Source of the DNA: Welwitschia mirabilis
Taxonomy: Eukaryota > Gnetophyta > Gnetopsida > Welwitschiales
DNA: 64,000 nt
Reading direction: 5' to 3'
Assembly: GCA_051453625.1 (NCBI GenBank)
Contig: JBOZIK010000001.1
Span: 73,248,532-73,312,531 of the forward strand
This document shows, in pieces, positions 46,531-59,067 of this stretch; positions within the stretch are counted from its first letter, which is position 1, and each line of letters starts with the position of its first letter. The notes under the pieces were generated by a model that was given only the letters and a program-made list of their open reading frames with translations, searched no databases and was not told the DNA's origin. The translations under genes and the position numbers were made by a program.

Positions 46531-49500
46531 CTAATTCAAAATTATATTCCTCTGGTATTATTAACTAACCAAACCAAACTCATTCTATTATTTAGTGTTT
46601 AAAGTTTGTGAGGCATGGGTCTATAAGGATTGCTCTAAAATTCAAGGAGGATATGATTACACATTCTAATAAATGAATATTTTATCTAAAACAATAAAAA
46701 ATACACAAAAAATTAAAGAAACTTTTTGGAAATATTTATTAAACTTAAAAGGTACAAATGCATTAATGATCTTAGGTTACATTGATTAACTCCTAAACTA
46801 GTATCTAAAGTGATTAGTTAGTTTTAAGTTAATCCTACCCTTATCCTAAAGCTTAATACATGTTTTATTTTGTTTAAAGAAACTCTAATTAATATATAAG
46901 AATAATAAGTCCTAAAACATGTGTTTTATCAGTAGAGATTGTATTTTATAAAAATAAATGATAGCGCATTTTCAGCTTCCAAATAGTATTATTTAATTTT
47001 TATTAGTTAACCATCTTATCCTACATCCTAGAGGGGGGGAAATTGCATTCTTTAAAATTCAAGAAAACATATCACTAAGAGTTTTAATTCCTTGAGTAGC
47101 CATAAGAATTTCATGAAAATAAAAGTTAGGAAATCATAAAAGATAAGTTGTGGAAAGAAATAAAATGTGAAATTTGAACTTACCAATTGCTAATTTTATA
47201 AACCCTAAGATGTATGTCTACTAATAAATTCAACTTCATGTTAATAGAATTCCACACTATATTTTTCTATTACTAACGTATGAATAAATTATTTAATAAA
47301 ATATTAATTATGGCAATGATAGGGACCCATGTGTCTAAGACAAGGGGAAGTCAAGAAAGTTAAGGGGACCATTAAGAATAGGATTACATTATGGTGGATT
47401 AATAGGATTTTTATATTTAATTAATTACCATACTTAGCATCGAGCTATTTAAGAGGGATCATCAATAACTCTCAAGTTCTTAATGAGATTCCTTAAATAG
47501 AAATGTTAAGTTGGCCTTAGGATGGGAGGAGGGGAGGGAAGCACATTTAAGAACTCTTAAGTTCTTGAATGGGATCCTCTAATACAGTGCTACTTAATTT
47601 ATATAAAAAGATAAAAATAAGAATTAACAATCTCATAAAAGAACATAAAGTAGAAAGTCGAGAGGGGTCATAAAAAATGAAGCATCTTCCTCCTTGAAAA
47701 ACATAATTATATTAAAAAGTTTGTTTAGGTAAAGTTTAATCTAGAATTTAGACCTTAGATTAATAAATTAATTAATCTAGTGGTTAATGTTATTAAGTAG
47801 TTATTCTATTTCTAATAGTAAGCTTTAGATGATCAAATTATTATGAGATCTAAAAGAGTTACCAAATACATTTAGGTATAAATTTTGATATTTGATCTAT
47901 TTTATAATCTTCATTGACATAAAAAGTTTTTAAATTATTATTACTTTTATGTAGCTAAGTGAAAACTCTAAGAAGTAGAGAGATTTAAACTGATTTATTA
48001 TTATTCTGAACTCAAGACTTTATATCAAGTCATGATCAATTAAATATTTCATTAATTAATAACTAAAGAAAAGACATGAAAGTTTTTAATAGGTATTTCT
48101 TCTCTTTAATTATTGTTTCATTATAAAAACTTGTACTATACCCTAATAAACACTTGCCAAATAAGAGTATTACTATAAGGTGAAAGAATTAATCATTTTA
48201 ATTATGAGGTTATCATCTTCATTCTTCTTACCAAATTATCATCTTTATATCTCTTTCTTTAAGTGCTCCTTTATAATTATCATGGCTTCTCATTTTACTT
48301 ATCTTCTAACTTAACATTTCTCTTCCAAACTTCTATTTAGTATAAGAAATATTAGAGAGTACATATTTAAATTTGATCTTACTTAAACTAATATGTATAT
48401 TTAAAGTATCAATCACATTTTTCCTCAGGTAGCTATTAAGAGTACAACTGCAATAGAGTCAACTTATTCCTCATATAGGTCTGTGGCTAAATTTCTTGGT
48501 ATCCTATATTCATTCAAAATTGAAAAAGATCAATACGGGTTTCACAATGGAATCATTCCTTCATTATTTATTCCAATGATTCATCATCTTACTAATAATT
48601 ACCTAAGGCTAAGGGTAAAAGAGTTATATTAATTGATAAATCACAAAGATTCAACATATGGTATTGCATTGGGTAGGTTACCTAGGTAGTTGTAAGAATT
48701 AAGAAGAAAATTTTATCAATTACATGGTACAAATCCTGAGATAAGTTTAGTGGTACAAGTTTTAATAAAGATAACATTGAGATATCAATGTATAATATGA
48801 AATGGTTTGGTAATTTTATTAATGCACATCTCATGAGATATAAATTCTAATCAATACTCTAAGCAAAATGCATTTGCTACCTTCACCTTTAAGATCCTCT
48901 CAAACTAGAAGATCCAATTGGAAACATAAGTTCTTTGGATGTTTTAAAAGTAAAGTTTTTAAATTTTCTTCTATTTCTTAATTTTTCTTTTAGTTTGGAT
49001 GAGTGTCTTAGAGTGATTGATGCTAAATTCCATGTAATAATGGTTTACCTAATTAGTTGATAATTTTGATTAACAAACTCTTTATTTTATTTTATTAGAT
49101 TATGTTAGTTTCTTTAAGGTAGATTCTTTATATTTAATCTTTCAAGGCAGTAAGTTTTACAGGAATAATTTTAAGGTTAATAGGCATTTCTTTCTATTTA
49201 AATACAATCTAATGGTCACACATGAATTCATATTTGAGATCCTTGCCTTACATCCCTTCATATAATAGAGTAAACTCTTGTTAATTATATAAAATGAATA
49301 AATACATTATGTTATGGTGTAAGAGTAATGTCTTAGTGATAAGCTGCACCTTAAAAGACACCTAGGATTCAATTTTTCATTAACAATTTTTGATATCATA
49401 ACATAATCAAAAATAAGCTAAGTGCAATCGCTATTAGAGAAGTAAGGACCCACAAGCCAGCTAACCTCTCAGTGGAGTCCTTATAGCTACTTAGAATAGG

Positions 49501-49780
49501 ACATTGTAGTGTTTATTTAATATATATATATCAATATATATATACACATACTTTTTTCCTTCAAAGAACTTATCATATGATGGAATGTTTTATTTAAGTT
49601 CTCATAAAAACAACAATGCATAACCTTCTCTTTAAGATTTATCAAGACATCCTCCTAATCCCAAAAGAATTCACATTTTTTTCATATAATTTGGTAGGTT
49701 ATATATATATGAAATAATCTTTATATAATTGACGTATTTTATTATTTAGTTATACTTATAAATAGAGTAGGATTATCTAT
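46531..49780. other. A+T-rich stretch, probably includes 3' end of element E
   Basis: No domain recognised. Element E's 3' region and LTR should lie here, left of its integrase. 47300-47580 and 49400-49500 are less A+T-rich and may be LTR sequence. A plus-strand 70-codon stretch without a start (48429-48638), preceded by a pyrimidine-rich TTTTTCCTCAG, is readable but unassigned. Confidence 0.4.
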
Positions 49781-49789
49781 CTTTTATTT

Positions 49790-50504
49790 TCTTAAATAAT
49801 TTAATAAATGTTTATAATCATTGTGAGTTTTTAGTCTTTATCCACTTACTTGATAGGTTAATGTTTTTTTAGGGTCATATATCTCAACATCTTCATTTTC
49901 TATTAATTCTATTAATTTTTATGGTCTGAGTAAATTTTGTTCATATTTCTATTCTAAATGAATTCTTTTAGGATTATAAGCTAGTACTAGATTAATTTCT
50001 TTGAAATTAATTTTTCTTATATTACTATCATGGTATATTATTATTTTTTCTTATGTCAATTCTTTTCTAAAAGGTATTTCTCTCTTTATTCATTTATAAC
50101 ATTCATAGTTTCTATCTAATCTTATTGAACTTTATCTAAGTTACATTTTAGTTCTTTAGGTAATTTACTAGTTTTAATTTTAAATTTAAATGGTGCTATT
50201 ACTTTTTTTTCTAGAAACTAGTTCATGACATGTGAATCTAGTACTACCTTTTTAAGTTATTCTATAGGACTACATGGCTTTATTTATTTTTTGACCCAAT
50301 CTAACTTCTTTGTATTGATAATTTTTATTAATATTTTATTTAGTTTCTTACTAGTTACTTTAGTTTATCCATTGGTCTGAGGATGATAAGAAGTAAATAA
50401 CTTATGATAAGTTCCATATTTAAGAAGGTTTTTATAGAAGATCTCATTAGTAAATGATCACATCTCAAATTTTAAAAGATTTCAAAATTTAATCTTATTT
50501 TAAT
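49790..50504 (-). pseudogene. Integrase of element E, C-terminal half
   Basis: The minus strand reads KYGTYHKLFTSYHPQTNG, then a stop where the family has Gln, TKVTSKKLNKILIKIINTKK and LDWVKK (50270-50420). Further on come APFKFKIKTSKLPKELKCNLDKVQ (about 50100-50190) and a basic C-terminal part to about 49790. This is the later core and C-terminal domain of a Ty3-gypsy integrase. The N-terminal half of the same gene is found 10.5 kb to the right (61.1-61.5 kb), beyond element F. So F split this gene. Confidence 0.85.
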
Positions 50505-50966
50505 ATTGTGAATAATATAGTTAAATTTAATGTCTTATAGGCATAAGAATTTTATCTTGATGTTATTTAGACATTATTTTTAATTCTTTTATCTTGATTA
50601 AGTTACAATTAAATTCCTCTTTTTTATCATGATAAAAGTAGTGGCATGCTTTTGAAATTATAGCATTTATTTCTTGAATTATGGATTTATCAGTAATGAT
50701 TATATTTGGAATGTAAAAATACTATATATTATGACTAACTTGTCTTCTTTTTGCTTATGTTAAAGAATTTAATTTGTGTAGGAATTCTCTTAATAATCAT
50801 TATTTTATAAAATAAGCAGTTACTATTATGATGAATTATTATGTACCTAGTGCCCAGGAAAAGTAATGATAAGGGGTTATAAAACCCCCACCACCTTTAC
50901 CTCCTTCATCTCATGATAGTATCTCTTCATATTTTTGAGTCTTCTCATATCTCCACATCCTCATGT

Positions 50967-50974
50967 TATAAATA
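50967..50974 (+). promoter_or_regulatory. TATA box in 5' LTR of element F
   Basis: TATAAATAG in a locally less A+T-rich setting. In the right LTR the matching site reads TATGAAATAG, so it is decayed there. Confidence 0.5.
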
Positions 50975-51418
50975 GTACTTCCTCTTCTCATATTTTGCAT
51001 ATCCTCGAGAAAGCCCTTGTTATTGACTCTTGGTGATTTTAACTTAAAGCTTAGGGAATCATGGAGCTTTGCGATCTTGAAAGAGCCTTGAATTCTTCAC
51101 ATACTACAAACAAATATAGGTATGGTTCTATTTTATTCTTGCTTCTTTAATTGGTCTTTTCCTTGTATGCATCCCTTTACATATCTTTATTATATCTTCT
51201 TTCTTTAAGCTATTGTAAATATGCTAGATGTGTGTGTTACTGATATCTAAATAGATGTATTCCTAGATATAAATCTTAGGTTCTACTATTTTCTACTTGA
51301 TGGAATATTTATGAATCTAAATCCAAGTTATTCTTGTGAAGGATTTATGTTTTGTTGATGTACCTTACCCATACTTCTCTCGATATCTTGAATTCTTATG
51401 ATCTTGAGGAAATGAATA

Positions 51419-51640
51419 TTTCACAGATCATCAAACGAGCAGTAGAATGTAAGAACTCATAGATTTCCAAATGAGGTAGTGGGGTTAATTTATTAAACCA
51501 CAGATCACTAAATGAGGAACTAGGCTCCAAAGATCATCGAATGAGGAAATTCATAAGAGAATATATGAAAAATATTATGAGAAATCCACAAATCATTGAA
51601 TGAGGCAATGGACCCCATAGATCACCAAATAAGGCAGTGC
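51419..51640 (+). repeat. Degenerate tandem array in 5' LTR (CAGATCACCAAATGAGGCAGTG type)
   Basis: At least seven imperfect copies of a motif like AGATCACYAAATGAGGYAGTG, spaced irregularly about 30-50 bp apart. The right LTR carries the matching array at about 59955-60145. It may be an internal array of the LTR's R/U5 part; no function is known to me. Confidence 0.85.
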
Positions 51641-52340
51641 TAACATTGAAAAATATATATGATGAAAGAAATTATTGGAAAATTGATTAATTCTCATATC
51701 ATTTCTAGAAGATCGTCATTGAAATTCTTGAATCTTGCTTAAAATATTTTGAGATTTGGAATTTTCCAATCTTCATCTTGAGACATGGATTTCTTTAAAT
51801 CTTTACTATGCCTTACTTGGATCATATTAGAAGCTATGAAATTTTCATAGTTCTCAATCCATATTTCTTATGTAAACAGGTGGTAAAATTAGATCTTGAA
51901 TACCAAAGAGGACATAAAGAAATAGAAGTTATTATTCTAAATTATGCTAAAATATTTATCTTTGACTGAAACTTATAGGTCTTACTAAATCTTGAAATTT
52001 CAGTGATGTAATTATTATAACATTGAGAGTACTTCCCAAATTAAATCATGTGTATTCTAGATTATACCTTCTTGAATTTTTAAGAACAAAAGCAATAAAA
52101 TTTTGATTTTCTTTTTAAAAATATCTATATTTTTATTGTCGATTTTTCTTAAGAATTGTAGAAACTTTAATATTATTAGGTTTACCTATATCTTGTTACA
52201 ATAATTATTGATTTCATATAAGTATTATTATCCTGTGATTTTAATTATTTTTACATTAATCATTATTATAGTAGGTTACTTTTAAAAGTAGGACATTTAG
52301 GGCTTCTTAGAGAAGAGGATTGTATTAAGAAAAAAAAATT

Positions 52341-52465
52341 TTGGTTATAAAAAGTTGAGTGTTACATTTTTAAAAGTAACATTTTTTGGCTATAAAAAGT
52401 TGAGTGTTACATTTTCAAAAGTAACATTTTTTGGTTTTAAAAATTTGGGAGTTACTTTTCAACTT
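52341..52465 (+). repeat. 45-bp tandem repeat with hairpin near 5' LTR end
   Basis: Units begin at 52341, 52386 and 52431 (TTGGYTATAAAAAGTTGAGT). Each of the first two contains GTTACATTTTCAAAAGTAAC or a one-base variant, which can fold into a near-perfect hairpin. The right LTR has the same units at about 60850-60960. Confidence 0.88.
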
Positions 52466-52513
52466 TAGAGTGGGTTTGAATTTTTCAACTGTAGAAGTCC
52501 AGATGTTACAATT

Positions 52514-52527
52514 TGGTATTAGAGTCA
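52514..52527 (+). other. Primer-binding site of element F (initiator tRNA-Met type)
   Basis: TGGTATTAGAGTCAGGTT, three bases after the LTR end. It differs from TGGTATCAGAGC by C-to-T changes. Confidence 0.85.
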
Positions 52528-53284
52528 GGTTAGTAATTCTATTAGGCAATATCACTCTGAAGTTAATATAAGATCCTAGGTTGTGATTTTACTAGGTGTA
52601 ATGGTTATTTAAGTTTAACATCAAAGCATAATTTATAGTATTATATGAATAAGATAACTAAAAGTTATAAACAATTAAGTTAAAAACATAAGAAAAAGAT
52701 GTGATTAATGAATTAGTAGAGGTACTAATGAAAGATGATACCTTTATTTTCCTTGGGTTTGGTAAACATTCCTCTCTAAATGATACTTCTAGAAGTGCCA
52801 TTAATACTATTTTGAAATTGTCTTTAAGGAAATTAAGAAAACCTTTACACATTAAGAATGAGTAGCCTCGAGGTTTCCACAAGTATGTCATTATTGTTCA
52901 AGGAGTATATAGTGTTGTAGATCACAGATCTATCATAGCAAGAAGCTGATGGTTTAACATATTTTCATGGAAGAAAAACTAGGCTAGACAAACCCATGCT
53001 CCATTTTCTTAAATGGCAATGATTAGGCCTATGAATATAAATACTAGGTAGAAAGGGAGAAGGGATAAATTATTATGAAGTAAATATCAGTTTAGGATTC
53101 CAAAGATCAAGCGTATGTTATGGAGAATAAAATTCCAACATAGTCTACAACCATTAAACCCTTGTTTCAACTGTCAATATTTCCTTCCCCCCTCCCTATC
53201 TCTATTTATTCATGAGGTGTACTATATAATAGGCTATAATGCTTTGTGTCTCTTCTTGTGCTTCCATAGAAACCTAGGTCATTA
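52528..53284 (+). other. Leader of element F, coding-like patch of unknown origin
   Basis: A plus-strand stretch at about 52700-52920 reads fairly open (INELVEVLMKDDTFIFLGFG, then SLNDTSRSAINTILKLSLRK). I cannot assign it. The overlapping 77-codon minus-strand ORF (52658-52891) is probably its shadow. No gag motif is present. Confidence 0.4.
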
Positions 53285-54255
53285 GAGATAAAAAGGAAAA
53301 ATCCATTTTCTAAAGATATGAAATATTTTCAAAACTTTTAAATAGGGGCCTAATGTAAAGAAGTTCATGGAAGTCTTATTAATCAAGCTAGATCACAGGT
53401 TAGTAAGGGAGATTCTAAATTTGGATATATAAATAGGAGTTAAGTTGAAGTTCTTCAAGTAAAGTATAAAAGTGAATCATCTTAAGCATGATTCAAGTAC
53501 GTACATAACCCTCATTCATCAATTGGCTGATATTGAATCTTGATTTGGGATTTTTGAATAAATAAAGGAAATTGAACTACAGCTGAATGAAAAGATTTAG
53601 ACATGCCTTATAGGTCATATGTTTGATTCAAACAAGTGTGTAGAAGCCTTAAAATTGTTTATAGATGAAGAATAATGACTGCATACTAAATGTTTTCACA
53701 TACATTGCAGTGATTAATGGTTTTGATAAATGTGATTTGGCTAAACATACCTATGAAGGTTTTAAGAATGTCAAGAGGAATGACTATCTTCTCAATGTAG
53801 TGTTATATAACAAACTCATTGATATTTTGAATGAAGCTAAGCATCTTGCTAATGATTTAAAGATTTTTAAGGAAATGGAATTCTCTAGATGTTTTCCTAC
53901 TCCTATAAATTAAACAATGTTTTGAAAGAATACATTAAAGCAAATAATATATTAGAGGTTTTGTACTATTATGAAAAAATGAAGGATCAGGGCATCTCTC
54001 CTAGATCTTATACATATTCCATCCTGATGTTAGCCTTTTGTAAGGTAAAACATCTGGAAAGGTCATTATAGCTTCTTGAAGAAATGGATGAAAAAGGTTT
54101 TAAACCTTATCCTAATACTTCTTATAGTTTGATTAATTCTCTTGATAAAGCAAAATAATTTGAAGTTGTGTTGTAGTTACTTAAGAAGATGATTAACAGT
54201 GGTTCTTCTCCAAGTTTAAGAATATACTCTATTATGATCAAACATCTTGAAATAG
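53285..54255 (+). pseudogene. Captured P-class PPR gene copy (At3g16010-like)
   Basis: PPR proteins bind organelle RNA through arrays of 35-residue helical repeats. Reading along the plus strand: the pre-repeat region (KKFMEVLLIKLDHRLVREIL, 53357-53417, then KHDSSTYITLIHQLADIES), a piece like EKI*TCLIGHMFDSNKCVEALKLF (53597-53660), then repeats with FTYIAVINGFDKCDLAKHTY (53695), VVLYNKLIDILNEAKH (53800) and YYEKMKDQGISPRSYTYSIL (53970). LLEEMDEKGFKPYPNTSYSL follows (54070), then LKKMINSGSSP to IYSIMIKHL (54180-54248). From memory the order and wording match Arabidopsis At3g16010 best. About 100 residues of the ancestral protein are missing near 53550, and stops and frameshifts are present, so it is dead. 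It runs in the sense of element F, and its 3' end stops in mid-array. Confidence 0.88.
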
Positions 54256-55500
54256 GAATTTCTTACTTTATCTTCTTAGAGTTCTAGAGAAGATGATTTT
54301 TCCCCAGTATTTGAAGTCCTTTAGAAACTCTTTTAACTCCTACAGTTCTATTTCCACATCTTCTAATGCTCCTCCACTTACTTTTCTTAGTGATGGTTCT
54401 TTTCCTTCCCTATTAGATAGATTTGAATTATTCATTCCATTGTTCCAAAATAAATCTCGACAAACATGACATTTATAGGTAGGCATTTTCTATATGTGAT
54501 GATATTGTACAAAGAATAAGCATAATGGCATTTGTCTAAAGTTTTGTTATTAAAGTGGTAAATTATTATTCTATGTTCCCTTGAAATCAAATTATGATTT
54601 AAGGTAGATATTTGTGAGAGATTCCATTCTCAAAACTTGACTAAGTAAAAGTGGATTCTTTAGACAAACATATCAAAAGGACTGATGATTTAGGCTAGGA
54701 ATGTGCCTTTGCAACTTACCTATTAATTGAAGACCATTTTTATCTCCTCAATCCTCACTCTTACAACATAGCCAAGATTATTAGAGAGAAGTAAAATTCT
54801 AGAGAATTAAATGGAGGCTCTAAATAAAGAAGAATTTAAGAACATATCTGATAATAAAGAAAATTAGAGAATACCTCTAGTGATTATCAAAATTTAGAGA
54901 AAATTCCAAGCTTCCACAAGAATTACCTTTTACTAGGGAATCCCAAAGAGGTATGCATTGTTCCTCTAAGTGATAGGAATTCTTCCTACTGGACCTATAA
55001 TCAACTCTTTAGTTCATGTAATTCCCCTCAAATAATATCCTTAATATGTCTTTAATAGATATTCCCTTCATTTTATCTCCCAATTTCTCATAAAGAACCT
55101 TTTTTAGCTCTTGTATATTGTGTTGCATGAAGGAATTATAGGTATCACATCTAAATTATTTTGAAGATATTCTTCATTAAGATACTAGTTTCATTATATT
55201 AGAGTTTATAAAATAGACTTTGAAGTGCTAAGGATATGCTTTGTATCTTTTCAAAGCTAGATTGTCATTGCATTATAGATGGATCAATGAAAGCATCCAT
55301 TCCATTTGAGATTTCTTCATTAACATTTTCATATCATTTTACTTCTTCTTCAATTCCACCTATGCAATTATCATATTTCATAGATAATTTAAGTGCTAGA
55401 AAATAATCAAAGAAGTCTTTTATCTTTGGCATAACTTCAAGCATCAGCAATAAAAGTTATAGATTTTCTAGTCTTGTAAATTCTAGATTACAATCATCTT
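54256..55500. other. Interior of element F, unassigned
   Basis: The plus strand has patches that read open (NSYSSISTSSNAPPLTFLSD near 54330; LLIEDHFYLLNPHSYNIAKI near 54725) but match nothing I know. The region could hold further captured sequence. Confidence 0.4.
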
Positions 55501-55517
55501 TTCATACAAGGACTTAT

Positions 55518-55760
55518 CTATATTATTCTTTTAATTAGACTATTCTCGGAAAAGTCCTTTATAGGTTTTGAGGAATCATTTTCTTCAGAATTATTTTTAT
55601 AAGTTGGTCCACATTCTTCTAGAAAATAATATCCATATCTATCTATTTCTATATCTTTTGATATTAGTAAATCAAACAATGATCCTAACATATTTGGTGG
55701 CCACACAAACAAAATCCTAAGAATATTTATTGATGTTATTTCCATAAATTCTTCTTTGAT
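55518..55760 (-). pseudogene. Minus-strand coding-like remnant inside element F, unknown
   Basis: A 75-codon open frame reads ILRILFVWPPNMLGSLFDLL, ISKDIEIDRYGYYFLEECGP, then an acidic, Ser/Asn-rich tail. The residue mix (buried Leu/Ile/Trp, conserved-looking Cys-Gly-Pro) is more protein-like than other short ORFs of the window. Neighbouring minus-strand frames up to about 56400 have similar helix-like scraps with stops. It runs against the element's direction, so it is not element coding. It may be a second captured gene piece or an inserted fragment. I do not recognise a family. Confidence 0.4.
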
Positions 55761-58700
55761 GAAATGTTCATCTATGAGAGTGTTGAGTGCATTATAGTGA
55801 GCTATGATTTGTAAAGCTTATTCTTTGAATTACATCTATTCTAGAACTTCACTATATTTATCATTATGAATTACTCCAAGAAATGATTTTTAGGTACTAA
55901 TTAAGATGATTTAGTAATTTAAGGATACTTAAGAAGTAAATTATTTCACCATATCATAAGAATTAGAAGTGTTGCCCCTATTTTGAAAATTCACTAAAAA
56001 GCCAACAATCATATCTATTTTAAGTTCTTCTCTAGAAATAATTGCATCACACTTTCTAAGTCCTCTTAGGCTAGTTGTGTATTATGAAGCACTAAGAATC
56101 CTTATAAATCCCTTTTCTTGACTCCTCTAATGGAGTTATAGGTATACCATGTTCATAATGGACATGAAACACTTACTTAATAGGCAAATCTCTCCTCAAA
56201 TAAATATATTACTTCTTTGAAAAAATAGCCATTATGAAAATTCCCCTCTCCATTAAATTAAATTACATAATATTTTCCAAACTTAAGTTTTGCCCATCAA
56301 GATCAAAGAAAACTAGTAGGCCTCCTTCTTTCAAGATGCTCTATAAAATATGTAGAAGGTCAAGGCTATGCCTTCTCTTGATTTCATTGTTCATAGTTCT
56401 ACGTAGTGCAAAGATCTTTCTCATATCTTATTTTTTGATGTTATGAACTTAAAAATCTTTTCAATTCATAAAAGCAGTTACTTTGCTTCCACAAATCAAA
56501 AGTAGACCTATGAAAGCACAAGTAGCAACATTGTCATTGATTCCACTAGTAAACTATAGAATGTCTTTATAGGAACTACAGATAATTAATCCCCTAAACA
56601 TCCATGAATATGCTCATCTTCTAACTAGAAATTCTTATGGAATTACTCTTAAATATGCAACTTTACAAGTATTATCATCTTCTAACTAGCTTCTAAAGGA
56701 ATAATTCTATTTAAGGCTTGGATTAAAGAGCTTTTTAAAAGCTTCATAACCTTTAAGATAAGCTCATCTTCTAATCATATCTAGAATCCCCTTGTGGGCA
56801 TATCAAGAATTGTACTTATGTGCAATCTTCTATACCTTCATAAGTACACAAACCTTGGGCTAGTATTGTAAACTAAAACTATTAAATTTTTTAAATATGC
56901 TTTTCCTTCCTCAACTAGTCTAGCATGACTACAAACTAATAAAACATGAAGGAATGTAACATAGTTTGGTTTGGTTCCTTGCAATAGCATTTTTTCAAAG
57001 ATTTATATGATTATTATTGGATGGATATGATGTCTCTTACACTTTTTCCTAACCAAATAACTATGATCAAAGAAAACTATGCACCCAACTTTTTTGAGTG
57101 ATCTCATGAGGTGGGAGAAGGAATTAAAATGTCTTGGCATGCATGTGGAGTAACATGCTTATTATTTTATGTAATTAAACATTTTTATGATGAAATTAGT
57201 AAATGAGTTTGATGAGAGTAATGAGTCATTGGGTTATTCTAGTAAGTCTAGTGTAGTTTTATTTCCCTTATTCTTGTAAATTTTTCTTAAAAAATGACTT
57301 ATTTTCATCCATAATCAACTAATTTTCTTTGCAATTCGAATTATCTTTTCTACTTTAATTTCACGGAATGCCATTTTTTATTTAAAAACCCTCATGTTTC
57401 CAATTTTCTTAATTTTGGACTTATTTGTCGCTCTTGTAACCTCCCTCTACAAATATAATTTACACATTAATCCTTCATCAATTGGTTAAGTAAGAATTCA
57501 CGCAATTAATTCCATGTCTACATTGTGAGTTTTGTAAGTTTTACTGATCGATTGATTTTTCAATCAGTTCCAATGTTGAAGGCCTTTATTATCTTTAATC
57601 CTTGTACTTGTAGCTATTTCTATTAAACTTTTTCTTGTGGATTTATTATTAATCTAAGCTACGATATTTTATATCATTATTCATGAGGTTTAAGATTAAG
57701 TACAAAAGGAAAAGGATGTTTGACTTAAGCTAATTTGTTTTTTCCAATTTACATTTTTAAAACCTTGATATTCATTTAGTAGATTAAGGTTTTAGTGTTG
57801 GGAAAATTACTTTATCTAATAGGAATTAAAAAACAATTGTCATTCGTTATTAAATAACTTATTTATATTTTAAGCCTTATAGGACTAGAATACTAGTTAA
57901 TCTTACTAATAACTTAGACTTTTACTCTCTCTTATATGTCTTATCCACTTTTAAAGATCCCAAATCTATGGATGTTACTCATAAAGAGTATGATTCATAG
58001 TGCTTATTAATGTAGCAAGGCATTAAGAGTTACTCAAATAAGAGAAGGTTAATTTAATAAGGTAAAGGTTAAATGTGATAAAGGTTAAGCAAATAACAAA
58101 GGTGCTTTTAAAGATAAGAGATGAGATAAAGCTTATTCATATAGATTTTTCTTCATAAAAATGTTAAAAAGTTTTATGTACATTTTTATTATTATTAGCT
58201 ATATTTTAAAAAAGATTTTAATGGTTGTGAAACCAAAATAATAGATGCTTGGTATTCAAAGTCTTAAATCATACTCTTTGCTAAATTAGAGCCTTATAAA
58301 ATAATTAGTAAACTTCCTTAATAAATTTAGGTATTATAAAATCCATTATGCAATTAATAGTTACTTATCATTTTAAATACTTTCATTTAATGTCATTAAC
58401 CAACCAATCTCTATACCTAATACCTTTGACTTATTAGGCTTTAAGATGCTATATATACATATTAATCTTGAAGTGTAAATTCAATTAGAAGTATCAAAAA
58501 GGAATTAAAAGAAGCTCAATACAAAGGAGTATATTGTGGAAGAGGCTTATAATTTATGAGCTTAGGCTTGAGAAATTTCTATATGACATCTTTAGAGATG
58601 AGTATTACAATTCAGAGTGAGAGATTATTATGTTATAATTTTATAGTTTTAAATTTAATAGATCAAGTTAATTTTGATTTTGGATGAAGCAAGGAGATAT

Positions 58701-59067
58701 TTGAGGTATTTTGGTTTATGAAATTAAATGCTTACAACCTTCTGTAAGTATATTTAATTATATTCTTAGAAATTTATACTCAAAGAAAGATAATTTAAAT
58801 TTATAGATTACAATGATTAGAAGAGATAAAAGCAAAAGAAACTTGGAAATATAAATTAAATGTATTAAAGAAGTAAGCTTTCTTGTTCAAGTTTCAAGGA
58901 TAAAATTTTTAAGGAGTGAATAATTTTCATGTTCCAAATGTTAAAACATTCTAAAACTTATCCTAAGAGCTATATCAAAATTGTAATAAAAATAAAGTAA
59001 ATAATAGAGTCAAATTTAAGGTCTTGAAAGAATAAGGAAATATTATAAATGGATAAATATATAGAGA
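55761..59067. other. 3' interior of element F, nothing recognised
   Basis: A+T-rich. The 70-codon plus ORF at 56234-56446 has no family likeness. No polypurine tract can be singled out before the right LTR. Confidence 0.4.

Larger units (their letters stand above)
50541..52510 (+). repeat. 5' LTR of element F
   Basis: Ends GATGTTACA just before the primer site. The start is set where alignment with the right LTR is clear (AATTTTATCTT); it may begin up to 31 bp earlier. It contains a TATA box, a degenerate tandem array and 45-bp hairpin repeats. Confidence 0.88.

Noticed and set aside
51419-51640. CRISPR-like array
   Set aside because: Repeats are imperfect and irregularly spaced, lie in an LTR, and the DNA is a plant nuclear genome.
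52514-52527. tRNA-like sequence near 52514 as a tRNA gene
   Set aside because: Only the stretch complementary to a tRNA 3' end is present; position right after an LTR shows it is a primer-binding site.
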